Source of the DNA: Rhodanobacter sp. C01 | Lineage (GTDB): Bacteria; Pseudomonadota; Gammaproteobacteria; Xanthomonadales; Rhodanobacteraceae | Direction: 5' to 3' | DNA length: 64,000 bases | NCBI RefSeq assembly: GCF_002001045.1 | Contig: NZ_MUNR01000005.1 | Span: forward strand, 186,001 to 250,000 | Shown: positions 34,948 through 45,400 of the stretch, one piece after another | Layout: each line of letters begins with the position of its first letter | Numbering within the stretch: the stretch's first letter is position 1 | Notes under the pieces: generated by a model | Told to the model about the DNA's origin: nothing | Databases searched by the model: none | Seen by the model: the letters and a program-made list of their open reading frames with translations, nothing else | Position numbers and translations under genes: made by a program

Positions 34948-36477
34948 ATGCAACTTGGGGAGGGGGGCTGGTCGATACGGCGCGCTGCGGTGGTGTCCGC
35001 CATTCTGGCCGCGTCGCTGGCCTGGTTGAGTTATCGACTCAATCGGGCATTCGGTGACTTCCTGCATGACGAGGGTTATCTCTGGTATGGCGTACAACGC
35101 GTCATGGCCGGCGACGTACCTCTACGCGACTTCATGTCTTATGAGTTGGGGCGCTACTACCTGACCGCAGCGCTTCTGGCATTCAAGGCGCATGGCATCC
35201 TCGCACTGCGCGCGGGGCTTGCCGTGATCGCGGCCATGGGCGTCGCGCTGGCGACCGGCGTGGTTGGCTCAGCGTGGCGCATGTCGCGGTTCTGGCAACT
35301 GTTGCCAGTGGCTGTGCTCTTTACTCTCTGGATGGTGCCGCGGCACAAGACTTTCGATATCGCCATCTGTGCTCTCCTGCTGCTATGCCTGTACCGGCTC
35401 TTCCGCAAACCGGATGCAACCCGTTACTTCCAGCTTGGTCTATCGGTGGGGGTCGCCGCGGTGATCGGACAGAATCACGGCATGTATGGCGTGGTTGCCA
35501 CCGTGCTCGCCATGGCGCTGTTGTACTACCGTGATCGGGTGGTTGTGAGACTGAAGTGGCTGCTGTGCTGGGCAGGTGGTGTTTTAGCCGGCTACAGTCC
35601 GGTCCTTCTCGCAGCGAGCTTCGTACCAGGTTACCTGGGTGCTGAAGAAAGCGTGCTGCACTACTTGCTGTTCGAGTATGGCGGAACCAATCTGCCCTTG
35701 CCGATCCCGTGGCCATGGATCGGTGCGGCGTCGAGTGTCGGTACTGCACTTCCGCAACTGACTCTGGGCTTCTTGTTCGTTGTCATCCCGATGGCATTGG
35801 TGGCTGGCGCTGTTTTTCTGCTGCGTCGAATGCCACGCGATGCAGGCCCCACGGCAAGCCTGTTCATGGCGGCATGGACGCTCGCCGTGCCGTATGCCAA
35901 CGTGGCATTTTCGCGTGCTGACGCCCCTCATATGGCGCAGGCGATTCTTCCCTTTCTGGCGCTTGCTCTGGCCGCAGCGTCGCTCGCATGGCGCCGCAAC
36001 GCTGGCAAATACGTCACTGTCGCCGTCCTGCTGTTGATATCTCTGCCGGTAGCCGTCCCACTGCAGCCTCGTTGGGCGCTTCATCATGCGTCGCAACTCG
36101 AGGCAGTGCGCGTGCAGGGCGACACGGTGATGGTCGATAAGGGGGCTGCACGCATGCTGGACGAGGCAGCGCAGGTTCATGGCCTGGTGTTTGCGTTGCC
36201 CTACTATCCCGGTCTGCTCGCGGTGTTGAATGAAAAATCGCCGATCTGGGAAATCTATCCGCTGTTTCCCCGGAAGGCCTCGTTTGAACTTCACGAGATC
36301 TCTCGCCTGTCGAGTTCACCGGTTGACTCGATCATGATTTCCACCGGCCCACTCGATGGACGCAAGAGTCTGGCTTATCCGGTGACTCATCCGTTGACCT
36401 ATCGCTTCATCCAGGAGCATTTTCGGCGGAAAGAGTCTGGGGGCCTGGGGCTTGAGCAATATGTTCGCGGTGAGTGA
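34948..36477 (+). CDS. GT-C-like membrane glycosyltransferase
   Basis: A 509-residue membrane protein with about ten hydrophobic helices in residues 13-375 and a periplasmic C-terminal part. An acidic pair D41-E42 in F-L-H-D-E-G-Y-L-W-Y lies in the first predicted external loop, where GT-C enzymes keep catalytic acidic residues. No named family is obvious. As the last gene of the tight six-gene run it fits the enzyme that transfers the flipped sugar from undecaprenyl phosphate to an acceptor glycan in the periplasm. The GT-C assignment rests on topology and context, not on a recognised domain. Confidence 0.65.
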   Translation: MQLGEGGWSIRRAAVVSAILAASLAWLSYRLNRAFGDFLHDEGYLWYGVQRVMAGDVPLRDFMSYELGRYYLTAALLAFKAHGILALRAGLAVIAAMGVALATGVVGSAWRMSRFWQLLPVAVLFTLWMVPRHKTFDIAICALLLLCLYRLFRKPDATRYFQLGLSVGVAAVIGQNHGMYGVVATVLAMALLYYRDRVVVRLKWLLCWAGGVLAGYSPVLLAASFVPGYLGAEESVLHYLLFEYGGTNLPLPIPWPWIGAASSVGTALPQLTLGFLFVVIPMALVAGAVFLLRRMPRDAGPTASLFMAAWTLAVPYANVAFSRADAPHMAQAILPFLALALAAASLAWRRNAGKYVTVAVLLLISLPVAVPLQPRWALHHASQLEAVRVQGDTVMVDKGAARMLDEAAQVHGLVFALPYYPGLLAVLNEKSPIWEIYPLFPRKASFELHEISRLSSSPVDSIMISTGPLDGRKSLAYPVTHPLTYRFIQEHFRRKESGGLGLEQYVRGE

Positions 36478-36723
36478 GCTGCTTTTCGTGAAGGGCAAGA
36501 TTGGCGCGAAGTATCAGGGGCAATTGATTTTGTTCACAGGAAACCGGGAATCTCAACTCCAGTGATTCGTTTGTCACTGGCCCCCGCTGAGCTGGTACCT
36601 GATCGGCGCCACTTGGTACCAGTCGGGGCAAAGGTCATACAGTCCGACGCCTTGACGTTGATGGCGCAGATCGATGGCAAGCCATTGATGATCTGCGCAA
36701 CCCTCTATTCGAATGGCGCCGGG

Positions 36724-37665
36724 CTATTTCGCGGAACTAGCTGAAAGCTTGCACAAGACATCCTCCAGACCCTGCTGCCAGGCAGGGGGCTGGAAACCAA
36801 AGTTCTCGGCGAAACCGGCGTTGTCGAGTACCGACCATGCGGGTCGACGTGCAGGCGTGGGAAACTCGGCGGTGCTGATCGCGGTAATGCGAGGGGCGCG
36901 TTCCACGATCCGTTGCTGCACGGCTCCATCGAAGATGGAGGTGGCGAACCCATGCCAGGTCGTGGCGCCACTTGCCACGAGATGATGCACACCCTGAAGT
37001 GAAGTGCGCGCCGTCTTGTCGCTGCACAACCAGCGGTCGAGAGCCGCGAGTGTGCCCTCCACGATGACCGTCGTGCTGGTCGGCGCACCGTGCTGATCGG
37101 CGACCACTCGCAGCTCTTCACGTTCCGCTCCCACGCGCAGCATGGTCCGCAGGAAATTTTGACCGTGCGCGGCATAGACCCAGGCGGTGCGGAAGATCAG
37201 ATGGTCCGCGCCGCTGTCGTGCAGGGCTCGTTCGCCGGCGAGTTTGCTGCGGCCATAAGCTCCCAACGGACCGGTGGGATCGTTGACGGCATACGGCCGT
37301 GACTGACTGCCATCAAAGACGTAGTCGGTCGAATAGTGGATGATCAACGCGCCATGCACCTTGGCCCAGCTGCCGAGTACGCTGACGGCCTCACCGTTGA
37401 CGAGGGTGGCCAATTCCTCTTCCTGTTCGGCACGGTCGACGGCGGTATAGGCGGCGGTATTGATGACGACATCCGGCTTTACGCGATCGAGCAGGGCAGC
37501 AAGCGTCGCCGGTTCGGCAAGATTCGAAACCTCGCAGCTGCCATCAGTACCGCCGAAGGAGCCGTCGCGCGTAACCATGATCAGGTCGCCTCGAGTGGCC
37601 AGGCCTCCGTGGTCGACAAAGGTTCGGCCCAGTTGGCCGTTGGCGCCAAGCAACAGGATCTTCAC
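36724..37665 (-). CDS. rmlD: dTDP-4-dehydrorhamnose reductase
   Basis: The last enzyme of dTDP-L-rhamnose synthesis, 313 residues. It is a short-chain dehydrogenase with L-L-G-A-N-G-Q-L-G-R-T-F at the N-terminus, D-V-V-I-N-T-A-A-Y-T-A-V-D-x-A-E and the catalytic Y-G-R-S-K-L-A-G-E. The start overlaps the rmlC stop by four bases. It is the fourth gene of the minus-strand rmlBACD operon. Confidence 0.95.
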   Translation of the reverse strand: MKILLLGANGQLGRTFVDHGGLATRGDLIMVTRDGSFGGTDGSCEVSNLAEPATLAALLDRVKPDVVINTAAYTAVDRAEQEEELATLVNGEAVSVLGSWAKVHGALIIHYSTDYVFDGSQSRPYAVNDPTGPLGAYGRSKLAGERALHDSGADHLIFRTAWVYAAHGQNFLRTMLRVGAEREELRVVADQHGAPTSTTVIVEGTLAALDRWLCSDKTARTSLQGVHHLVASGATTWHGFATSIFDGAVQQRIVERAPRITAISTAEFPTPARRPAWSVLDNAGFAENFGFQPPAWQQGLEDVLCKLSASSAK

Positions 37666-38219
37666 GCCTGGAGCACCGGCAGGCGATCGGACTCAACATC
37701 CCTCAGCAAGGGTGCCTTGCTGTCTTTTTCCGACAGCAGCGGCTCGCCCAACGGCCAGTCGATGCGGAGGTCGGCGTCGTTCCAGCGGATGCCGGCGTCG
37801 GCCTTGGCGTCGTAAAGCGCGGTGCACTGATAGGTGAACGTGGCGAACTCCGACAACACGCAGAAGCCGTGCGCGAAACCTTCCGGTATCCAGAAGTGGC
37901 GATGGTTGTCGGCGGTCAGCATCACGCCGACCGATTGTCCGAACGTGGGCGAGCCGCGACGGATGTCCACCGCCACGTCATACACCTCGCCTTCGAGCAC
38001 GCTGACCAGCTTGCCTTGCGGGTTCGGCCACTGGTAATGCAGGCCGCGCAGCACGCCCTTGGCTGAGCGCGAGACATTGGTCTGGATGAAGTCGGCCCGG
38101 ATGCCGGCTTGCTGCCACTTGCCCTTGTTGTAACTCTCGTAGAAGAAGCCGCGGGCATCGCCGAACACTTGCGGTTCAATGATCAGTGCGCCGGACAATG
38201 CGGTTTCAATCACTTTCAT
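37662..38219 (-). CDS. rmlC: dTDP-4-dehydrorhamnose 3,5-epimerase
   Basis: A cupin epimerase acting on dTDP-4-keto-6-deoxyglucose, 185 residues. Typical segments are [30 protein letters not shown] (catalytic His), [14 protein letters not shown] and [11 protein letters not shown]. The ATG at 38219 gives the standard start, so the longer open frame upstream, inside rmlA, is not used. It overlaps both neighbours by four bases. Confidence 0.96.
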   Translation of the reverse strand: MKVIETALSGALIIEPQVFGDARGFFYESYNKGKWQQAGIRADFIQTNVSRSAKGVLRGLHYQWPNPQGKLVSVLEGEVYDVAVDIRRGSPTFGQSVGVMLTADNHRHFWIPEGFAHGFCVLSEFATFTYQCTALYDAKADAGIRWNDADLRIDWPLGEPLLSEKDSKAPLLRDVESDRLPVLQA

Positions 38220-39106
38220 CGCACATGGCCTTGTGTCGTGAGTTGCTGCAGGTACTGGCCATAACCTGTCTTGGCCAGTGGTGCGGCCAGCGCCAGCAAC
38301 TGCTCGGCGTCGATCCAGCCATTGACGTAGGCAATCTCCTCCGGGCAGCATACCTTGAGGCCCTGGCGGTTCTCGATCGTTTCGATGTAGTTGCCGGCCT
38401 CCATCAGTGATTCGTGGGTGCCGGTATCCAGCCAGGCGAAACCGCGGCCGAGTTGCTCCAGGTGCAGCGATTTGTCATCCAGGTAGCAGCGATTCAGATC
38501 AGTGATCTCGAGCTCGCCGCGAGGCGAGGGTTTCAGCGCCGCTGCGTAATCACAGACGCGGCCGTCGTAGAAATAGAGGCCGGTGACCGCGTAATGGGAT
38601 TTCGCCTTGAACGGTTTTTCCTCCAGGCCGATGACCTGGCCGGCAGCATCGAATTCCGCAACGCCGTAGCGTTCCGGATCCTTCACCCAGTAGCCGAACA
38701 CGGTGGCACCGTGTTCGCGCGCGGCAGCACGCTTGAGACGTTCGGTCAGGCCGACGCCGTAGAAGATGTTGTCGCCCAGGACCAGGCAGCTGGGCTGGCC
38801 GCCGACAAAATCGCGTCCGATGGTGAATGCTTGCGCCAAGCCATCCGGTGAGGGCTGCACGGCGTAGCGAATGTCGATGCCCCATTGCGAACCGTCACCG
38901 AGCAGGCGCTTGAACATCTCCTGCTCATGCGGCGTGTTGATCACCAGCACTTCGCGAATGCCGGCCAGCATCAGCGTGGCCAGCGGGTAATAGATCATCG
39001 GCTTGTCGTACACGGGCAGCAGCTGCTTGCTGACCGCGCGGGTGATCGGGTGAAGCCGGGTGCCGGAACCACCGGCGAGAATGATGCCTTTCTGTGTGTG
39101 ACTCAT
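38216..39106 (-). CDS. rmlA: Glucose-1-phosphate thymidylyltransferase
   Basis: Makes dTDP-glucose from glucose 1-phosphate and dTTP. The 296-residue protein has the nucleotidyltransferase signature [14 protein letters not shown] near the N-terminus, [18 protein letters not shown] and W-L-D-T-G-T-H. It overlaps rmlC by 4 bases. Its product serves RmlB and so both the L-rhamnose branch and the dTDP-Fuc4N branch through WecE. Confidence 0.96.
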   Translation of the reverse strand: MSHTQKGIILAGGSGTRLHPITRAVSKQLLPVYDKPMIYYPLATLMLAGIREVLVINTPHEQEMFKRLLGDGSQWGIDIRYAVQPSPDGLAQAFTIGRDFVGGQPSCLVLGDNIFYGVGLTERLKRAAAREHGATVFGYWVKDPERYGVAEFDAAGQVIGLEEKPFKAKSHYAVTGLYFYDGRVCDYAAALKPSPRGELEITDLNRCYLDDKSLHLEQLGRGFAWLDTGTHESLMEAGNYIETIENRQGLKVCCPEEIAYVNGWIDAEQLLALAAPLAKTGYGQYLQQLTTQGHVR

Positions 39107-39130
39107 GATCGAATCCTGATGATCTCGGCT

Positions 39131-40180
39131 TTACGAGCCGAGACGCTCCATGCGATAGCTGCCGTCGAGTACGCGCTTGGTCCATGACTGGTTCGCGAGA
39201 TACCAGTCCACCGTCTGCGCGATGCCGCTTTCGAAGGTTTGCGACGGACGCCAACCCAGTTCATCCTGCAACTTGCGCGAGTCGATGGCGTAGCGCCGGT
39301 CGTGACCGGGGCGATCCTTGACATAGGTGATCAGTGATTCACGCGTGCGCCCATCGGCCAGCGGCCGGCGCGCATCAAGCAGCGCGCAGATGGTCTTCAC
39401 CACGGTGATGTTCTCGCGCTCGGCGTTGCCGCCCACGTTGTAGGTCTCGCCAACGCGGCCGGCCTCGAGCACACGTCGGATCGCGCTGCAGTGGTCACCC
39501 ACGAACAGCCAGTCGCGGATGTTCAGGCCATCGCCATAAACCGGTAACGGTTCGCCGGCCAAGGCCTTCTGGATGATCAGCGGGATGAGTTTTTCCGGAA
39601 ACTGGTACGGCCCGTAGTTGTTCGAGCAATTCGTGGTCAGTACCGGCAGGCCGTAGGTATGGTGGAACGCGCGTACCAGATGGTCGGAGGCGGCCTTCGA
39701 GGCAGAATAGGGCGAGTTCGGTGCGTACGGCGTAGCCTCGGTGAACTTGCCCTCGGCGCCCAGCGAGCCATACACCTCGTCGGTGGAGACATGCAGGAAG
39801 CGGAAGGCGTCGCGTGCGGCGCCTTCGAGGCCGCGCCAGTAGTCGCGGGTGCATTCGAGCAGACCCAGCGTGCCGACCACATTGGTCTCGATGAAGGCGG
39901 CCGGGCCATCGATCGAGCGGTCGACGTGCGATTCGGCGGCGAAATTGACGATGGCATCCGGGCGGTATTCGGACAATAGCTTCGCTACCAGCGTACGGTC
40001 GCCAATATCCCCCTGCACGAAGATGTGGCGGTCGTTGCCGACGAGCGAGGCGAGCGTGTCCGGATTGCCGGCGTAGGTCAACTTGTCCAGATTGATGAGG
40101 CGCAGATCATCGGCTACTGCCTGCAGCACGAAATTGGCGCCAATGAAACCGGCTCCGCCGGTGACCAGCCATGTCTTCAT
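39131..40180 (-). CDS. rmlB: dTDP-glucose 4,6-dehydratase
   Basis: Converts dTDP-glucose to dTDP-4-keto-6-deoxyglucose. The 349-residue SDR enzyme has [11 protein letters not shown], the dehydratase residues in [21 protein letters not shown] and the [14 protein letters not shown] box. CGGAG lies before the ATG. It is the first gene of the rmlBACD operon, divergent from the glycosyltransferase at 40405 across 224 bases that must hold both promoters. Confidence 0.96.
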   Translation of the reverse strand: MKTWLVTGGAGFIGANFVLQAVADDLRLINLDKLTYAGNPDTLASLVGNDRHIFVQGDIGDRTLVAKLLSEYRPDAIVNFAAESHVDRSIDGPAAFIETNVVGTLGLLECTRDYWRGLEGAARDAFRFLHVSTDEVYGSLGAEGKFTEATPYAPNSPYSASKAASDHLVRAFHHTYGLPVLTTNCSNNYGPYQFPEKLIPLIIQKALAGEPLPVYGDGLNIRDWLFVGDHCSAIRRVLEAGRVGETYNVGGNAERENITVVKTICALLDARRPLADGRTRESLITYVKDRPGHDRRYAIDSRKLQDELGWRPSQTFESGIAQTVDWYLANQSWTKRVLDGSYRMERLGS

Positions 40181-40404
40181 GTATAACTCCGGAATAATCC
40201 AAAGTATTCTGTCATAGAGCGCTGGGAGAGTGTCAGCATGCGCTATCCGGCTCCACGTATGCGTTCATGTATGCCATTGATTTGCCGGCATCCCTGACCC
40301 GATCCGTGTGCTGCCGCATGATCCTGCGACGTATGGGCACCCGACCGTCGAAACGCGTTGTTTGCGAACCACATGACTGAAACACGTACGTCGAAATACC
40401 CGAG

Positions 40405-41817
40405 GTGGCTGTGTCGGTTCCAAACCTGAAAATGCTCAGTCCGACGTTGCGGGGTTTTCTCATACGGGCATTGTCGAGCTCACGCTTGACCGCAATCCGC
40501 CTGCGGATTCCTGTCCCGATCCGACAATGGGTGCGTGGCGTGCTGGAAAGGCCGGCTCGGCAGGGGCTCGGATTTCAGCGCACGGGCGATTGGCAGCATT
40601 CCGCCACGGGGACGGCGGCCGGCCTGGCGGTCCGCACGGGGACGCCGGCTGTCGAATGCGACCAGGGAGTCAATTTGTACGGCTACCTTTCCCGCTGGCT
40701 CGGACTGGGTGAGTGTGCGCGGCTTTATGCCAATGCCTTGCTTGTTTCCGGCTACCCGGTGTCGCTGCATGATGTGGACATCGATATTCCACATGATCGT
40801 CGTGACCAGACGCTGGCGCCTCACGTAAGGACAGCATCCTCGTTCACGCAGGACCTCATCTTCGTCAACCCCGACCATTGGAAAGATACGCTGCACAGCA
40901 TAGGCGTGCGCCATGGCGGTGACCGTCACGTCATAGGCTATTGGTTCTGGGAGCTCGAGAAATTTCCGGAAGACTGGTTGCATGCACTCGATCAAGTCGA
41001 CGAGATCATGGTTTCGTCTGCCTTCGTGGAGCAGTCATTGCGCCGGGTCTGCAACAAGCCGGTTACGCGTGTCCCGGTGCCTTTGATGTCAGGCAGCGAC
41101 AGCGGCCTGCAGCGTGGTCATTTTGGATTGCGCGACGACGACTATGTCTTTTTCTGCTCGTTCGACTTCAATTCGGCGATAGCCAGGAAGAATCCGTATG
41201 CCGTCATCGAAGCCTTCCGAGCGGCATTTCCGCGAGGGGATGAAAAAGTCACCTTGCTGATCAAGTCGGGCAATGGTGATCGCAATGCCACGCTGATGAT
41301 GGAGTTGCTCGGTGTCGCAGCGCGCGACCGCCGCATCAAGGTGCGTGATGACATGCTGGAGCGCAGCGACTTGCAGGCACTGCATCGCTGTATCGACGTA
41401 TATGTGTCATTGCATCGTTGCGAGGGTTTCGGGCTGGGTATCGCCGAAGCGATGCACATGGGCAAGCCGGTGGTGGCCACGGCTTACTCGGGCAACATGG
41501 AGTTCATGACGAAGGACAACAGTTGTCTGGTGGACTACCGGATGATCGCCGTGCGGCATGGTGAGTATCCACATGCCGAGGGTCAGCATTGGGCCGACCC
41601 GGATTTCCGGCATGCCGCGCATTACATGCATGCGTTGTATCAGGATCGCGAACTGGCAAGCAGCCTGGGCAGGCAGGCGGCACGTGACATGGCACGAGAC
41701 TTTTCCGTGGAGGCCTGCATGAATGTGCTGGTGCAGCGATTCCGCCTGAATGGCGCGAACGGGATGAGCATGCCTGATGCGAACATGGCGCATGAGGCGC
41801 CGTCATGGAATGGATGA
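40405..41817 (+). CDS. GT4-family glycosyltransferase
   Basis: A 470-residue GT-B glycosyltransferase. The C-terminal donor domain has the retaining E-x7-E motif E-G-F-G-L-G-I-A-E followed by A-M-H-M-G-K-P-V-V-A-T. The N-terminal half includes G-Y-L-S-R-W-L-G-L-G-E-C-A-R and Y-W-F-W-E-L-E-K-F-P, seen in glycosyltransferases of Xanthomonas and rhamnan-type clusters. Start choice is uncertain: GTG 40405, GTG 40411 or ATG 40432 all lie in the same frame, and the first 60 residues are basic and poorly conserved-looking. Its sugar is not deducible; neighbours suggest D- or L-rhamnose. Confidence 0.82.
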   Translation: MAVSVPNLKMLSPTLRGFLIRALSSSRLTAIRLRIPVPIRQWVRGVLERPARQGLGFQRTGDWQHSATGTAAGLAVRTGTPAVECDQGVNLYGYLSRWLGLGECARLYANALLVSGYPVSLHDVDIDIPHDRRDQTLAPHVRTASSFTQDLIFVNPDHWKDTLHSIGVRHGGDRHVIGYWFWELEKFPEDWLHALDQVDEIMVSSAFVEQSLRRVCNKPVTRVPVPLMSGSDSGLQRGHFGLRDDDYVFFCSFDFNSAIARKNPYAVIEAFRAAFPRGDEKVTLLIKSGNGDRNATLMMELLGVAARDRRIKVRDDMLERSDLQALHRCIDVYVSLHRCEGFGLGIAEAMHMGKPVVATAYSGNMEFMTKDNSCLVDYRMIAVRHGEYPHAEGQHWADPDFRHAAHYMHALYQDRELASSLGRQAARDMARDFSVEACMNVLVQRFRLNGANGMSMPDANMAHEAPSWNG

Positions 41818-41889
41818 ACAACCAGGCGCACATGCCGAATCGCCGGCTTTGCATGGAGCAGTGGTTGAGCCAATGAATTGGATTGAACT

Positions 41890-42387
41890 ATGAAAGAACA
41901 CCATGCTGTTTCGGCCGATCAAGCCGCAGTGTCCACTGCGGGCGCGGTATCGGCCCCGCTTGACTGGCACTGGCTTGCGGCCCAGAGATTGAGCCGACTG
42001 GTAGAGGTCGAGCATGATTGTTCCGTCGTGCGCGAGCGTCTCGACTCGCTGCAGAATGATTACCGCGAGTCGCTGGTGGCGAGAGACGGTCAGCTGCAGC
42101 AGATTCGCGAGCTGGGCGATCGACTTGCGGACCTCGCACAGGTGCATGCCAGGATGCGCATGGAATACGAGAGCGCACAGGCGGCGCTGCTGGGGAGTCG
42201 CTCGTGGCGCATGACCCGGCCATTGCGGATGCTGTCCATGCAAGTTGTGTCGGCCCGGCGACGAATCGGTGGATTGCTGCGTGCCATGCTGCGGGTGCCT
42301 CTGCTGCGTCGGGTTGCGAGAGTGCTCGCGAGACTGGTGCCCGGCCTGCATGCGCGTCTTCGTTCCAGGTTGTATCCACATGGTTGA
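41890..42387 (+). CDS. Stand-alone coiled-coil protein of the glycan locus
   Basis: A 165-residue protein. Residues 28-100 form a predicted coiled coil (R-L-S-R-L-V-E-V-E-H-D...I-R-E-L-G-D-R-L-A-D-L-A), followed by the L-L-G-S-R-S-W-R-M-T-R-P-L-R box and a basic, amphipathic C-terminus. The same box commonly joins coiled coils to glycosyltransferase domains in large surface-polysaccharide enzymes; here no enzyme domain is attached. It may act as a molecular ruler or membrane scaffold for the neighbouring glycosyltransferases, by analogy with coiled-coil chain-length regulators. That role is inferred. Confidence 0.65.
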   Translation: MKEHHAVSADQAAVSTAGAVSAPLDWHWLAAQRLSRLVEVEHDCSVVRERLDSLQNDYRESLVARDGQLQQIRELGDRLADLAQVHARMRMEYESAQAALLGSRSWRMTRPLRMLSMQVVSARRRIGGLLRAMLRVPLLRRVARVLARLVPGLHARLRSRLYPHG

Positions 42388-42468
42388 GCAGTTTGAGCAC
42401 AGGTCGATCCTGACCAAGTGCAATATCGGCAGCACGGGATGCGTCCTGCGCAGGTTCCGGGTGCGCCG

Positions 42469-45400
42469 ATGAAAATCGTGCTGGATCTCCAGGGTGCGCA
42501 ATCGAACAGCCGTCATCGCGGCATCGGTCGTTACAGCTTGTCGATGGCGAAGGCATTCGCGAATGAGGCTGCCGCGCATCACGAACTGTGGCTGGCCCTG
42601 AACGGGCGCCAGGATGAATCTTCTGCCAGCCTGCTCATGCAGTTCGAGGGGTTGATCCCGCGCGAACGAGTACTCATCAACGAACTGCCTGACAATATTG
42701 CCGGTTGCCTTCCGGGAAACCACGGGCGCATGCAGGTTGCCATCGCGGCTCAGGCCGGCTTCTATGCGGGTTTGCGGGCGGACTGCATCTGGCATAGCAG
42801 CCTGTTCGAGGGTTGGGGGGACAACTCCACCGTGACGCTGGGCACGGGCGCCGACGATCATCGCCACGTCGCCACGTTGTATGACCTGATCCCGCTGGTA
42901 TATCCGGAACGGTATCTGCACGATCCGGCTTATCGCCGGTGGTATTACCAGCGGCTGGGGTTGCTCAAGCGTTGCGGGCTGCTGTTGGCAATTTCGGACT
43001 CGTCGCGACGCGAGGCCATCGAATGCCTGCACGTCCGGGATGAAGACGTAGTCGTGGTTTCCGGTGCGGCCGACCCTGTGTTCGGACGGGTGCCGGTGGA
43101 CGAGGCATGTTGGGCACGCTGGGCGACGGACTGGCGGCTGCGGCCGGGATTCGTCCTGTATGCGGGTGGTTATGACACGCACAAGAATGTCGACACGCTG
43201 ATCGAGGCCTATGCGGAGCTTCCCGTGGCCATGCGCAGGCAGCATCCGCTTGTGCTGTCTGGCCGTTGCGACGAATTGACGAGAAAGCACTTGCACAGAA
43301 TCGGGCGCAGGCACCGTGTGGCCGATGACAGCCTGATCTTCACCGGTACGCTGAGCGATGAGGAATTGATGCGGCTGTATTCCAGCTGCACCCTGTTCGT
43401 GGCGCCATCGCTGCACGAAGGATTGGGTCTGCCACCCCTGGAGGCGATGGCTTGTGGCGCGGCTGTCATCGGTTCCAATACCGCCAGCCTGCCTGAAGTC
43501 ATCGGCAGGCCCGACGCGCTTTTCGATCCGCGCAGCCGCAGCTCCATCGCAGAGAAATTGCACGCCGTGCTTGCGGATACCGGCTTTGTCGAAAGCCTGC
43601 GCGCGCATGCACAGGTCCAGACACGGCAGTTCACATGGCCGTCCAGTGCCCGCAGAGCACTGGCTGCGATCGAGAGGCAGGCACAGGTTGGACTGACGAA
43701 ATTCCGTGCGCATCGCGTGCGTCCGCGACTGACCTATGTGTCGCCGTTGCCTCCGGTACGTTCGGGTATCGCCGATTACAGCGCTCGACTGCTGCGCGAG
43801 CTGGCGAGTCATTACGACATCGAGGTGGTCGTCGATCAACCCGAGGTTACCGATCCATGGGTGGCGGCGAATTTTCCAATCCGTTCGCCGCGCTGGTTTC
43901 TTGAACACGCAGATTCCAGCGAGCGCATTCTCTACCACTTCGGCAATTCGCCATTTCACGCGCACATGTTCGGAATGCTGCAACGGCATCCGGGAGTGGT
44001 AGTCCTGCATGATTCATGGCTTGGTGCGGCGCGGAACTGGATGGCCGAGCATGTCGGCGAGCCGGATGATTTCCTGCGCCTTCTGCATGACAGCCATGGC
44101 TTTGCTGGCCTGCTGCATGATCTGCGCCGTGGTCGGCCATCCACACTCGACACGTGGCCGGTCAATCGGGACGTCATCGGCCAGGCGCTGGGCGTGATCG
44201 TGCATTCGGACTATGCGGTTCGACAGTCACGATTGCATTACGGTCCGATAGTTGCCGGCAAGTTTGCAGTCGTGCCGTTCCCGAAGGGGCAAACATGCGG
44301 CGACAGGCGGCATGCACGTCGCCTTCTGGGCATCGGGCCAGATGATTTCGTCGTTTGCAGCTTCGGCATGCTGGCGCCGACCAAGTTGAATCATCGGCTG
44401 CTGGAGGCATGGTCGCGTTCATCCCTGGCGGCGGATACAGGCTGCCGTCTGATTTTCGTCGGCGAGAACCATGGTGGTGATTACGGCAAGGCGTTGAGCA
44501 CAACCATCGAGGCGGCCAGGAGCGCAGGGCGTATCTGCATCACCGGGTTCGTCAGCCCGGACAGCTACGCCGACTACCTGGCTGCGGCCGACGCAGTGGT
44601 GCAGTTGCGTACGGATTCGCGTGGTGAAACGTCTGCAGCGGTATTCGACGTGCTTGCCCACGGCCTGCCTCTGATCGTCAACAGGCATGGGACGGCAGTG
44701 GAACTGCCGGAGGATGCGGTACTCGGGATCGACGATCACTTCGATGATACAGAATTGGTGGCTGCGCTCGAATCATTGAGGAATGATGGTGAGCTGCGGG
44801 CCACGCTCGCTGCCAATGCAGCTCGCTTGATCAGTCAGCAGCATCATCCGGTCGATGTTGCATTGCGATATCGCGATGCCATCGAGCATTTCGTCGAAAG
44901 CGCGCCCGGTGCCGAGAATCTGCGCGTATTGGCCAGCTTGCAGCGAACCGGGACAGGGTTCGCGCCAGGCGATCAGGCCTGGCACGAGGCGCGATCGATG
45001 CTGGCGGCAAACCAGCCGCGTCTGGATCGGCCTTGCCTATATGTCGATGTGACCGCAACCGCAGGCAGTGATCTGCATACAGGCATCGAGCGAGTCGTGC
45101 GTGGTGTCCTGTCTGGGCTTTTGCGGCTTGACCAGATGGAGTACCGGATCGAACCGGTGCGGCTGGAAGGCGGTCGTTATGTACATGCACTTCATTACGG
45201 CCTGCACGTGCTGGCGCATCCGCCGGCCGATCTACCGGAGGAGGAAGTTCACCCGCGTGCGGGGGATATCCTACTCGGACTGGATTGGGTCGCCGATATG
45301 CTACCTGCCAGTACGGCGTTGCTTGATGCGTGGCGTGTGCGTGGCGTGCGCATGCTGTTCGTGGTGTATGACCTGTTGCCGGTGCGCAAGCCGCAATGGT

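Noticed and set aside
34948..36477. Reading the 509-residue membrane protein as a Wzx flippase or Wzy polymerase
   Set aside because: Helix count, the early D-E pair and the operon partners fit a GT-C transferase better; no Wzx/Wzy-like pattern is visible. It remains tentative.
41803..44010. A 735-codon open frame on the minus strand
   Set aside because: It is antisense to the glycosyltransferase module region, has no protein-like motifs and reflects the codon bias of the real plus-strand gene.
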